A DNA stretch of 64,000 nucleotides, taken from the NCBI GenBank assembly GCA_002375495.1, contig DFLU01000010.1:362504-426503 (forward strand), in the 5' to 3' direction. The notes beneath the pieces are model-generated. The model made no database searches and was not told the DNA's origin. It saw only the letters and a list, made by a program, of their open reading frames with translations. A program made the position numbers and the translations under genes. Of the stretch, positions 26,009 to 33,560 are shown in pieces (within the stretch, counting starts at the first letter, position 1; every line of letters begins with the position of its first letter). Source of the DNA: Flavobacteriaceae bacterium UBA3611 (GTDB taxonomy: Bacteria; Bacteroidota; Bacteroidia; Flavobacteriales; Flavobacteriaceae).

Positions 26009-26875
26009 ATGCCGTATTGGTTACATATTGCTGTATGGGTAGTTGCGATTTATATCGTGATAAGTGTGCTTTTATATTATTTACAAGACTATTTTTTGTT
26101 CAAACCGGAGAAGCTTCCAGAAGCATTTCAATTTTACTACGAGAACCAAACGGTAGAAGAGTACAACATGGAAACCAAAGATGGCGCTGTAATTAACGGT
26201 CTTCACTTTAAAGGGGCAGGCAATAAAGGTGTTGTGCTCTATTTGAAAGGAAATAGCAAAAGCATGAAGGGATGGGGCAAATTTGCAGTAGATTTCACCC
26301 GCCATGGGTACGATGTGGTTATGGTAGATTATCGTGGCTTCGGAAAAAGTAAAGGAAAACGCACCCAGGAAAATCTTAAAAATGATCTCCAAGATGTGTA
26401 TAACAAAATCAAAGAACGGGTACATGAAAAATACATTGTACTTTATGGTCGTTCACTAGGATCGGGTTTTGCTACCAAATTGGCCTCAATGAACCGTCCG
26501 CGGATGCTTATTTTAGATGCACCATACTACAGTTTGCTGAAGGTTACCGGTCGATATATGGCGTTTATGCCGCTCTCTATTTTGCTGAAATACCCCATGC
26601 CAACCTATAAATGGTTAAAATATGTAAAATGTCCTGTGCATATTATTCATGGTACCAATGATAAATTAATCCCTTTTAGCACCAGTGTGAAACTCTCTAA
26701 AATTAAACCTGAAATCACGAGATTATGGCCCATTATTGATGGCGGACATAAAAACTTGAATAATTTTGAGTCGTATCACGAAATTTTAAGTCAGATCATT
26801 AATTTTGAACCCGCTAAAGTTGATCTGTCTTCTACAAGTTTTAAAGTGGCACATTCTGCAAAGCGAACTACATAA
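26009..26875 (+). CDS. Membrane-anchored alpha/beta hydrolase, atypical oxyanion motif
   Basis: The 288-residue protein has an N-terminal membrane helix (about 7-27), then an alpha/beta hydrolase of the Bem46/ABHD12-17 type. The nucleophile elbow is GRSLGSG (about 147-153), the acid lies in HGTNDKLIP and the histidine in GGHKNLNNF. Where the family has F-H-G-N-A, this protein reads YLKGNSK, so the usual oxyanion His is Lys. The start at 26009 is the first ATG; a TTG at 25994 is an unlikely extension. The next gene is a tandem paralogue 9 bases downstream. Confidence 0.85.
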   Translation: MPYWLHIAVWVVAIYIVISVLLYYLQDYFLFKPEKLPEAFQFYYENQTVEEYNMETKDGAVINGLHFKGAGNKGVVLYLKGNSKSMKGWGKFAVDFTRHGYDVVMVDYRGFGKSKGKRTQENLKNDLQDVYNKIKERVHEKYIVLYGRSLGSGFATKLASMNRPRMLILDAPYYSLLKVTGRYMAFMPLSILLKYPMPTYKWLKYVKCPVHIIHGTNDKLIPFSTSVKLSKIKPEITRLWPIIDGGHKNLNNFESYHEILSQIINFEPAKVDLSSTSFKVAHSAKRTT

Positions 26876-26884
26876 CTTATTACT

Positions 26885-27685
26885 ATGAAGAAAATCTTTA
26901 AGATTATCGCAGCTCTTTTGCTGCTCGCTGTATTGGCAGTGGGCGGACTCTATTTCTTTCAGGAGAAAATCATTTTCTTGTCAGAAACCCTCCCGCAGGA
27001 CTACACATTTAATTATGAAGCTGCTTTTGAAGAAATTACCTTAGATGGGGCAGAGGGTGCTACCTTGCACGGACTTCGATTTACGGTTGAAAAGCCTAGG
27101 GGGATTGTGTTGTATTTCCACGGAAATGCAGGCAATCTATCTAAATGGGGCGCCATTGCTAGCCAATTTACCAATGCCGATTATGAAGTGCTAATGATGG
27201 ATTACCGGGGCTATGGTAAAAGTGAAGGTCCCCGCTCTGAAGAAAACCTATATGCAGATGCTGAAGTTTTTTATGATCAGGCAAAAGAGTGGTATCCTCA
27301 AGCTAAAATTATAGTTTTTGGAAGGTCCTTGGGGACTACATTTGCTACGTACGTAGCTTCTAAAAACAAACCGAGAAAGCTAGTGCTCGAATCTCCTTTT
27401 TATAGTTTGGAACGACTGGCAAAAGAGCGCTATCCGTATCTTCCTGTTAATAGCCTTTTACGTTATCAATTTAATACAGCACAGTACATTCAATCGGTAG
27501 ACTGCCTCATTACAATCATACATGGCACAGAAGATTCCGTAGTTCCAATTTCATCTGCAGAGTTATTGTACCAAATTATACCAGAAAGAAAACGGAATTT
27601 TGTGCGCATAAAAAATGGCAAACACAATAATCTGAATACTTTTCAAGAATATTGGCTTGCCATCCGAAAAGAATTGGCATACTAA
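26885..27685 (+). CDS. Membrane-anchored alpha/beta hydrolase (Bem46/ABHD-like)
   Basis: The 266-residue protein has an N-terminal hydrophobic helix (about 5-25) and the family core: oxyanion YFHGNAGNLSKWG (about 78-90), MDYRGYGKSEG, nucleophile elbow GRSLGTT, acid HGTEDSVVP and histidine KHNNLNTF. All catalytic residues are present. It probably faces the periplasm or the inner leaflet as an esterase or thioesterase of unknown substrate. It is cotranscribed with the variant copy upstream. Confidence 0.88.
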   Translation: MKKIFKIIAALLLLAVLAVGGLYFFQEKIIFLSETLPQDYTFNYEAAFEEITLDGAEGATLHGLRFTVEKPRGIVLYFHGNAGNLSKWGAIASQFTNADYEVLMMDYRGYGKSEGPRSEENLYADAEVFYDQAKEWYPQAKIIVFGRSLGTTFATYVASKNKPRKLVLESPFYSLERLAKERYPYLPVNSLLRYQFNTAQYIQSVDCLITIIHGTEDSVVPISSAELLYQIIPERKRNFVRIKNGKHNNLNTFQEYWLAIRKELAY

Positions 27686-27697
27686 CGCTAAGCGCGA

Positions 27698-28132
27698 TTA
27701 ATTGTCAATTTTTTTGTTGTATTTTTCAGTTTTTCTCTCGAGTTTTTTTTGCTGTTTTTTCTTCCGCTCTTCGTACTTTTTCTTTTGCGCTTCTATTTTT
27801 TCCATGCGCTTTTCTTTTTCTTCGTCGGAAACGTCTACGAGACCCTCTTTACGAGCTTTCTCGAGTAGCGCAGCACTTGCTTTTTGCTTTTCAGCTTGAC
27901 GTTCAGCTTTCATCTTAGCGATGGCAGCCGCCGCTTTTTTATCTTTCTCTGTTTGTGCTTCCGAAGTAATTTCGGCATCATCTACTTTTTTAACAAAAAT
28001 TGTTTCAATTTCACCTTCAGATGTTGCTGTTGTTTTTTGGGCGGTCACTTTTTTCGTGCTTACTTCAACTTGAGCTACCGTACCGACGGTAGTAAAAAGG
28101 AACGCAGCCAGTGCTATGGTTTGTAATTTCAT
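27698..28132 (-). CDS. Exported coiled-coil protein, Lys/Glu-rich (paralogue 2 of 3)
   Basis: The 144-residue protein has a signal peptide (cut after TVGTVAQ). A short N-terminal motif (STKKVTAQKTTATSEGEIET) follows that resembles the two other exported proteins here. The rest is a long charged helix (KKAAAAIAKMKAERQAEKQK onward, ending EERKKKQQKKLERKTEKYN). The whole C-terminal two thirds is predicted coiled coil. The start is the ATG at 28132; the frame extends to a TTG at 28141. Function unknown. It converges on the hydrolase gene with a 12-base gap. Confidence 0.75.
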   Translation of the reverse strand: MKLQTIALAAFLFTTVGTVAQVEVSTKKVTAQKTTATSEGEIETIFVKKVDDAEITSEAQTEKDKKAAAAIAKMKAERQAEKQKASAALLEKARKEGLVDVSDEEKEKRMEKIEAQKKKYEERKKKQQKKLERKTEKYNKKIDN

Positions 28133-28185
28133 GATATTCAATTTATGAGATGTAAACTTACGTATTTTTGCCTAATTTAAAAATA

Positions 28186-28214
28186 AAAAGCCCCGAATGA
28201 ACTTCCGGGGCTTT
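28186..28214 (-). terminator. Terminator of the 28237-28731 gene
   Basis: A stem of about 9 bp (AAAGCCCCG with CGGGGCTTT) followed on the minus strand by a T-run. Confidence 0.8.
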
Positions 28215-28236
28215 CTTAAATTATAAACTATAATGA

Positions 28237-28731
28237 TTAGTTGATTCCGTCTCCGTCAGGATCTTTCTTCAACTTTGCCATTCCTTTTGGGCGTTCCATG
28301 AGTTCTTTACGTCTTCTTTCCAGTTCTGCCATACGTTCCTTTTTCATTTTTTCTAACGCCATACGTTCTTGTTCGGCTTTTTCCATCATCATTTTCTTAG
28401 ACTTCTCCAACTCCATCTGTTGTGCCTTTTGTTTTTGGGCAACCATCATTTTGTTTTTAGAGTTCTCTACGTTCTCGTTTGCAACTACCGCACTGGTTTT
28501 GTCATCTTTCTTGATCACTTTTGCCTGCTGGTTTAGCTCGTCGTTACCTTCTACTTCAATCACGTCTATTTCGGCATCCGTATCTTCAATAACTTTTGTA
28601 GTTATCTGATTGTCATCGGTTACCCGGACTTTCTTTGTAGTCGTTTTTTTCTGTACATCTTTCTGTACTTGGGCACTCATAGTGACCGTTGCCAATAAGG
28701 CGACTGCGATTAAATTTATTGTAGTTTTCAT
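28237..28731 (-). CDS. Exported coiled-coil protein, Met/Lys/Glu-rich (paralogue 3 of 3)
   Basis: The 164-residue protein has a signal peptide (cut after VTMSAQ). The motif TKKVRVTDDNQITTKVIE is close to that of the 25288 gene. A long Met-, Lys- and Glu-rich helix follows (EKSKKMMMEKAEQERM, then RMAELERRRKELMERP). The protein ends KKDPDGDGIN, a calcium-binding-like DxDGDG end that resembles thrombospondin type 3 or dockerin repeats. I recognise no named family. It is monocistronic with a clear terminator. Confidence 0.75.
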   Translation of the reverse strand: MKTTINLIAVALLATVTMSAQVQKDVQKKTTTKKVRVTDDNQITTKVIEDTDAEIDVIEVEGNDELNQQAKVIKKDDKTSAVVANENVENSKNKMMVAQKQKAQQMELEKSKKMMMEKAEQERMALEKMKKERMAELERRRKELMERPKGMAKLKKDPDGDGIN

Positions 28732-28861
28732 AATTGTATCATTTTAGTTGAAGTAAATGTAGTTTCTAAGTTGTTAAATAACTGCTAACAGAGCCTGAAA
28801 GTTTTCCTATTTTTTAATTGAATTCAAATCTACAAAGGATTTATATATACGTTTATAAGTG

Positions 28862-28869
28862 TATCTTTG
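28862..28869 (+). promoter_or_regulatory. -7 promoter element of ychF
   Basis: TATCTTTG, 22 bases before the ATG at 28892. Its position rules out the longer reading of the frame from 28859. Confidence 0.65.
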
Positions 28870-28891
28870 CCGCTTTGAAAAAGTATCGTAT

Positions 28892-29986
28892 ATGAAAGCA
28901 GGAATTGTAGGATTGCCCAACGTAGGTAAATCCACTCTTTTTAATTGTTTGTCGAATGCCAAAGCACAGAGTGCGAACTTCCCTTTTTGCACTATTGAAC
29001 CGAACGTAGGCGTCGTAAATGTACCCGATAGCCGTTTGGTAAAATTGGAAGAATTGGTTAATCCAGAACGCGTATTGCCCGCAACGGTCGAAATCGTTGA
29101 TATTGCTGGTTTGGTAAAGGGAGCGAGCAAAGGTGAAGGATTAGGAAATCAATTTTTAGGGAATATTCGGGAAACTGATGCTATTCTACACGTTTTGCGT
29201 TGTTTTGATAACGATAATGTGGTACACGTAGATGGTAGAGTAGACCCAGTGAGTGATAAAGAAACGATTGATATCGAACTCCAATTAAAAGATCTTGAGA
29301 CTACAGAGAAAAAGTTGGATAAGGTAAAACGTGCTTCTAGAACTGGAAATAAGGAAGCTCAAAAGGAAGAAGCAATTCTTTTAAAGATCAAAGAAAACTT
29401 AGAAAAGGGAATTTCAGTAAGGGCTATTTCTTTTACGGAAGATGAACGGGATGAATTTGTAAAGCCGCTGCAGTTTATTACAGATAAACCTGTAATGTAC
29501 ATTTGCAATGTAGATGAAGGTTCTGCTGCTACTGGAAACCATTATGTAGAAGCAGTAAAAGAAGCTGTCGCCAACGAAAATGCCGAAGTTCTTGTGCTTG
29601 CAGTTGGTACCGAAGCAGATATCACCGAACTCGATACTTTTGAAGAACGCCAACTATTTTTAGAAGATCTAGGTTTGGAAGAGCCAGGCGCGGCGAAACT
29701 TATTCGAGGGGCCTATTCATTGCTCAATCTTCAAACCTACTTTACGGCTGGCGAAAAAGAAGTACGTGCGTGGACCATCCCAATAGGAGCAACCGCTCCA
29801 CAAGCAGCAGGAGTGATACACACCGATTTTGAAAAAGGATTTATTAGGGCAGAGGTAATTAAATACGATGACTATGCTGCCTACGGAAGCGAAGCGAAAG
29901 TAAAAGAAGCTGGAAAACTGAGTGTGGAAGGGAAAGAATACATCGTAAAAGATGGCGATGTGATGCACTTCAGGTTTAATGTATAA
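28892..29986 (+). CDS. ychF: Redox-regulated ATPase/GTPase YchF
   Basis: The 364-residue Obg-family P-loop protein has G1 GLPNVGKST at residues 7-15. The NFPFCTIEPN and DIAGLVKGAS blocks follow, then the variant G4 of YchF (YICNVDEG in place of NKxD), which explains the ATP preference of the family. A C-terminal TGS domain ends the protein (RAWTIPIGATAPQAAGVIH, KDGDVMHFRFNV). It binds ribosomes and acts in stress responses; it is cytoplasmic. Full length. The ATG is chosen because the promoter lies inside the upstream extension. Confidence 0.96.
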   Translation: MKAGIVGLPNVGKSTLFNCLSNAKAQSANFPFCTIEPNVGVVNVPDSRLVKLEELVNPERVLPATVEIVDIAGLVKGASKGEGLGNQFLGNIRETDAILHVLRCFDNDNVVHVDGRVDPVSDKETIDIELQLKDLETTEKKLDKVKRASRTGNKEAQKEEAILLKIKENLEKGISVRAISFTEDERDEFVKPLQFITDKPVMYICNVDEGSAATGNHYVEAVKEAVANENAEVLVLAVGTEADITELDTFEERQLFLEDLGLEEPGAAKLIRGAYSLLNLQTYFTAGEKEVRAWTIPIGATAPQAAGVIHTDFEKGFIRAEVIKYDDYAAYGSEAKVKEAGKLSVEGKEYIVKDGDVMHFRFNV

Positions 29987-30008
29987 CGAACAGTAGAATT
30001 TAAATATA

Positions 30009-30038
30009 GAAAAGCCCCTTTTACAGAAGGGGCTTTTT
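30009..30038. terminator. Terminator of ychF, possibly bidirectional
   Basis: A 10-bp stem (30011-30020 with 30027-30036) with a T-run, between convergent genes. Confidence 0.8.
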
Positions 30039-30059
30039 AATTGTCAATAGTTGGATGTC

Positions 30060-30899
30060 TTAAAATTTCAACGAAACGGCCATAGCGGTGTATTCATCAC
30101 CTAGATAAGTTCTTCCTCCTGTCGGATAAAAACTTAATCCGTCAGTATTTTTTTTCTTGTGTAATTCTGGCACCAATATACCAACACCTGCACCCAATAC
30201 GTATCCTAGCACCACATCGGTTAAGAAATGTTGCCCGGCTGCGATTCTAAATCCGCCAATAGTAGCCGGAATCACGGCAGCACCGGTCCAAACCCAAAAT
30301 TTAGCAGGTGAATCTGGATTGAAATCGGCATACGCTTTTGCAGTAAAGAAAGTAGCAGTTGCTGCTGCGGCTACATGACCCGAGTAAAACGATCGCTGTC
30401 CGTTATTACTCATCCTTCGGTCTCTTCCCGTCACTCCAGAATCATCATACACATAAGGTCTACTTCTGTCAACCAATCCGGCGGTAATAGTGTACATAGC
30501 TGCCGTGGTTGCTAAACTTTCAATATACAAACCAACATACTGCCCGGTGTGGTCATTAATTTCATCGTCAAATAGCATGACAAATGGTGCCGCAAATGAC
30601 ATGGCAAATGGAATGTCGCTAATTTTGTTTGCCGATTCGTTGTTGTTTCCCGCGGCCCAACGGTCTATCCCATTGATATCGTCTATGGCCCCTTGAAGGT
30701 CGTTTTCGATGCGAGCAAATTCATCGGGTTCTAAATCATCTTTGTTTTGGATTAAAAGAAATCCGGTGACTGTTCCACCCAACGCGGCACCTGTCCAGAT
30801 ACCATCACGTGTCCAGTCCCATTCATACGGACTCTCACTTTTTTGGGCGTTTGTCACTATTGAAATTAAAGCTATGGAAAGTATTAGTAGTTTTTTCAT
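30060..30899 (-). CDS. PAP2-family phosphatase, exported
   Basis: The 279-residue protein has a signal peptide (cut after VTNAQ) and the three PAP2 motifs: DRSRPYVY (about 143-150), SFYSGHVA (about 170-177) and RIAAGQHFLTDVVLG (about 218-232). Several hydrophobic segments lie between these. It probably dephosphorylates a lipid phosphate or undecaprenyl pyrophosphate at the periplasmic side. The C-terminus is beta-rich, ending in FYPTGGRTYLGDEYT and VSLKF, which suggests an outer-membrane-associated variant common in Bacteroidota. Monocistronic. Confidence 0.88.
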   Translation of the reverse strand: MKKLLILSIALISIVTNAQKSESPYEWDWTRDGIWTGAALGGTVTGFLLIQNKDDLEPDEFARIENDLQGAIDDINGIDRWAAGNNNESANKISDIPFAMSFAAPFVMLFDDEINDHTGQYVGLYIESLATTAAMYTITAGLVDRSRPYVYDDSGVTGRDRRMSNNGQRSFYSGHVAAAATATFFTAKAYADFNPDSPAKFWVWTGAAVIPATIGGFRIAAGQHFLTDVVLGYVLGAGVGILVPELHKKKNTDGLSFYPTGGRTYLGDEYTAMAVSLKF

Positions 30900-31127
30900 A
30901 GTACGAAAATAGGAGAAGCAAGCTGTGTATGTAGTTACATTAACAAATTGTTAAGCCTGTTTTATTGTTTTCTTTTGAAATCTTCAAAGTTTTTACCAAC
31001 CGTAAAAAAGAAGTTGAAATTTCATTTTCTTAACAATTTAGGACGCTTAATTGTTAATTACTTTCATCAATTTGGGTTTTGGGTTTTCTGCTATAATCCT
31101 ATATTTAACGCTTATTCAGCACGATTT

Positions 31128-32978
31128 ATGGCAGAGACAAATTACACCGAAGACAATATACGTTCGCTCGATTGGAAAGAACACATCCGTATGCGTCCCG
31201 GAATGTATATCGGGAAGCTCGGAGATGGCTCGTCACCAGACGACGGAATCTATATTTTGCTGAAAGAGGTGATCGATAACTGTATTGATGAATTTGTGAT
31301 GGGTTCTGGTAAAACCATCGAAATCCGAATTAAAGACAAAGAAGTGAAGGTACGCGACTACGGTCGTGGTATCCCTCTGGGCAAAGTAGTTGATGTAGTT
31401 TCTAAAATGAACACCGGAGGAAAATACGACAGCCGCGCATTTAAGAAATCGGTAGGTCTTAATGGGGTAGGTACCAAAGCGGTGAATGCCCTCTCAGCAT
31501 CGTTTAGGGTAGAATCGGTACGCGACGGACAGCAGAAAGCGGCACGTTTCGAATTGGGAGAACTGGTAGAAGATCCTGGGGTAGAAGAAACTACCAAACG
31601 TAAAGGGACTAAAGTGACCTTTATTCCTGATGAAAGCATCTTTAAAAATTATAAATACCGAAGTGAATATGTTGAAAAAATGCTTCGGAATTATGTCTAC
31701 CTGAACCCAGGGCTTACGATCGACTTCAACGGTGAGAAGTTCGTTTCAGAAAACGGATTGAAAGATCTGTTGGAAGACGATATGAACAAAGATGATATGC
31801 TCTACCCGGTAATCCATCTGCGGGGAGATGATATCGAAATTGCCATCACCCACAGCAAAACCCAGTACAGTGAATCGTATTACAGCTTTGTAAATGGTCA
31901 GAATACGACCCAAGGGGGAACGCACCTGTCGGCTTTCCGCGAAAGCGTAGTAAAAACAGTACGTGAGTTCTACGGAAAAAATTACGAATCGAGCGACATC
32001 AGAAAGTCAATAGTTGCAGCCATCAGCATCAAGGTGATGGAACCTGTGTTTGAAAGCCAAACCAAAACTAAATTAGGGTCGACAGACATGGGGGGCGACC
32101 TTCCTACGGTACGTACCTACATTAACGATTTTGTAAAAAGACAATTAGATAATTACCTGCACAAGAATCCAGAAGTGGCCGAAAAGCTACAGCGTAAAAT
32201 TCTTACCGCAGAACGTGAACGTAAGGAGCTTTCAGGTATTCGAAAACTGGCAAAAGACCGTGCGAAGAAAGCAAACCTGCACAACAAAAAATTACGCGAT
32301 TGCCGTATTCATTTAGGCGATACCAAGAAAGAACGCAATTTAGAGAGTACGCTATTTATTACCGAGGGTGATTCGGCTTCGGGAAGTATCACCAAAAGCC
32401 GCGATGTAAATACCCAGGCCGTTTTCAGCTTAAAAGGAAAACCGCTCAATAGTTACGGGCTTACCAAGAAGATTGTGTACGAAAATGAAGAATTCAACCT
32501 ACTGCAAGCGGCTCTAAACATCGAAGAATCGATGGAAGACCTGCGATACAACAATATTGTGATTGCAACCGATGCCGATGTAGATGGAATGCACATCAGA
32601 TTGCTGCTCATTACGTTTTTCCTTCAGTTTTTTCCTGAAGTGATCAAAGAAGGGCATTTGTATATTTTGCAGACGCCGCTCTTCCGGGTACGGAATAAAA
32701 AAGAAACCATTTATTGTTATAGCGAAGAAGAACGCCGTGATGCCATCGACAAATTGAAGCCTAAACCTGAGATTACCCGATTTAAAGGACTCGGTGAGAT
32801 TTCACCAGACGAATTTGTGCATTTTATTGGGGAAGATATTCGGTTAGACCCTGTGATGCTAGACAAACAGATGAGCATTGAAGAAATGCTGAGTTTCTAT
32901 ATGGGAAAAAACACACCCGATAGGCAGAAGTTTATTATTGAGAACCTGAAAGTAGAATTGGATACGGTTGAGGATTAA
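31128..32978 (+). CDS. parE: DNA topoisomerase IV subunit B
   Basis: The 616-residue ATPase subunit has a GHKL ATP site (EVIDNCIDEF with catalytic Glu, DYGRGIPLG, GLNGVGTKAVNALS) and a transducer domain. A TOPRIM domain follows with FITEGDSASGS and the metal motif DADVDGMHIR. It is shorter than GyrB, as typical for ParE. The frame is open back to 30948, but the family start MAETNY-x-EDNIRSLDW at 31128 is clear. The 228-base upstream region holds TATATTTA near 31101, a 7/8 match to a -7 element. parC lies downstream, separated by a small insert. Confidence 0.95.
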   Translation: MAETNYTEDNIRSLDWKEHIRMRPGMYIGKLGDGSSPDDGIYILLKEVIDNCIDEFVMGSGKTIEIRIKDKEVKVRDYGRGIPLGKVVDVVSKMNTGGKYDSRAFKKSVGLNGVGTKAVNALSASFRVESVRDGQQKAARFELGELVEDPGVEETTKRKGTKVTFIPDESIFKNYKYRSEYVEKMLRNYVYLNPGLTIDFNGEKFVSENGLKDLLEDDMNKDDMLYPVIHLRGDDIEIAITHSKTQYSESYYSFVNGQNTTQGGTHLSAFRESVVKTVREFYGKNYESSDIRKSIVAAISIKVMEPVFESQTKTKLGSTDMGGDLPTVRTYINDFVKRQLDNYLHKNPEVAEKLQRKILTAERERKELSGIRKLAKDRAKKANLHNKKLRDCRIHLGDTKKERNLESTLFITEGDSASGSITKSRDVNTQAVFSLKGKPLNSYGLTKKIVYENEEFNLLQAALNIEESMEDLRYNNIVIATDADVDGMHIRLLLITFFLQFFPEVIKEGHLYILQTPLFRVRNKKETIYCYSEEERRDAIDKLKPKPEITRFKGLGEISPDEFVHFIGEDIRLDPVMLDKQMSIEEMLSFYMGKNTPDRQKFIIENLKVELDTVED

Positions 32979-32997
32979 ATTGAAATAGAACCTACAA

Positions 32998-33079
32998 TGT
33001 CACCCTGAGCGCCCGCCAGTCCGCCCGTGCCGGTACGGACGGGAATGGACCTTTCGGGCTGGCAGTTGAAGGGTCTTGA
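32998..33079. repeat. Intergenic repeat element, expanded copy
   Basis: The outer arms read TGTCACCCTGAGCG (32998-33011) and CAGTTGAAGGGTCTTGA (33063-33079), the two ends of a short flavobacterial intergenic repeat. Between them is a 51-base GC-rich insert with its own inverted repeats (CCCGTGCC facing GGACGGG). Base composition is far richer in G and C than the surroundings. A related copy is at 41587-41637. Confidence 0.6.
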
Positions 33080-33112
33080 TTATTGAAAATTGCGAAGACA
33101 GTCAAAATGAAA

Positions 33113-33123
33113 ATGGAATATAG
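33113..33123 (+). repeat. Left arm of 11-bp inverted repeat flanking the four-helix-bundle gene
   Basis: ATGGAATATAG is the exact reverse complement of 33514-33524. A second imperfect arm (GGAATATGGA, 33129-33138) pairs with TCCATATTC at 33534-33542. Confidence 0.55.
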
Positions 33124-33155
33124 CGTATGGAATATGGACCAAATTTAAATAAAAA

Positions 33156-33512
33156 ATGCCTCGACATAATTTCAGGAAATTGACTATTTGGATAGATGGT
33201 ATTGAGTTTGTGAAAATGAATTACTCTTTAACAAAAACATTTCCCAAACATGAAAAATTTAATCTTACGAGTCAGATGAATAGATGTGCAGTATCGATTC
33301 CTTCAAACATTGCAGAAGGATCAGCAAAATCAACTGACGCACATTTTAAACTATTCCTTGAAACAAGCCTTGGTTCTGCTTTTGAATGGGAAACACAATT
33401 AGAAGTGTCGAAAACTCAAAATTATATATCGACTATAGAATATCAAAATGCAATAAACTTAATTCAATCATTGCAAAAAAGAATAGGGAGTTTTATAGAT
33501 AGACTGAGTTAG
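33156..33512 (+). CDS. Four-helix-bundle protein (23S rRNA IVS-like family)
   Basis: The 118-residue protein opens with HNFRKLTIWIDGIEFV and has the family block NLTSQMNRCAVSIPSNIAEGSA (residues about 36-57), plus the later LFLETSLGSAFEWETQL. This is the S23/IVS-type four-helix-bundle family, small proteins found in rRNA intervening sequences and scattered in Bacteroidota chromosomes. No molecular function is firmly known. It is inserted between parE and parC within a repeat-rich, AT-biased segment flanked by short inverted repeats, so recent transfer is likely. Confidence 0.88.
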   Translation: MPRHNFRKLTIWIDGIEFVKMNYSLTKTFPKHEKFNLTSQMNRCAVSIPSNIAEGSAKSTDAHFKLFLETSLGSAFEWETQLEVSKTQNYISTIEYQNAINLIQSLQKRIGSFIDRLS

Positions 33513-33513
33513 T

Positions 33514-33524
33514 CTATATTCCAT
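33514..33524 (-). repeat. Right arm of 11-bp inverted repeat flanking the four-helix-bundle gene
   Basis: CTATATTCCAT, exact reverse complement of 33113-33123, two bases after the stop codon. Confidence 0.55.
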
Positions 33525-33560
33525 AATCTATTATCCATATTCTTATAAGTAACAGTATTA

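Noticed and set aside
30948..31127. N-terminal extension of parE
   Set aside because: The open frame is long but its residues are low-complexity and hydrophobic, unlike ParE. The family N-terminus starts at 31128.
33156..33512. rRNA intervening sequence
   Set aside because: The protein belongs to the IVS-like family but there is no rRNA gene here; it lies between two protein genes.
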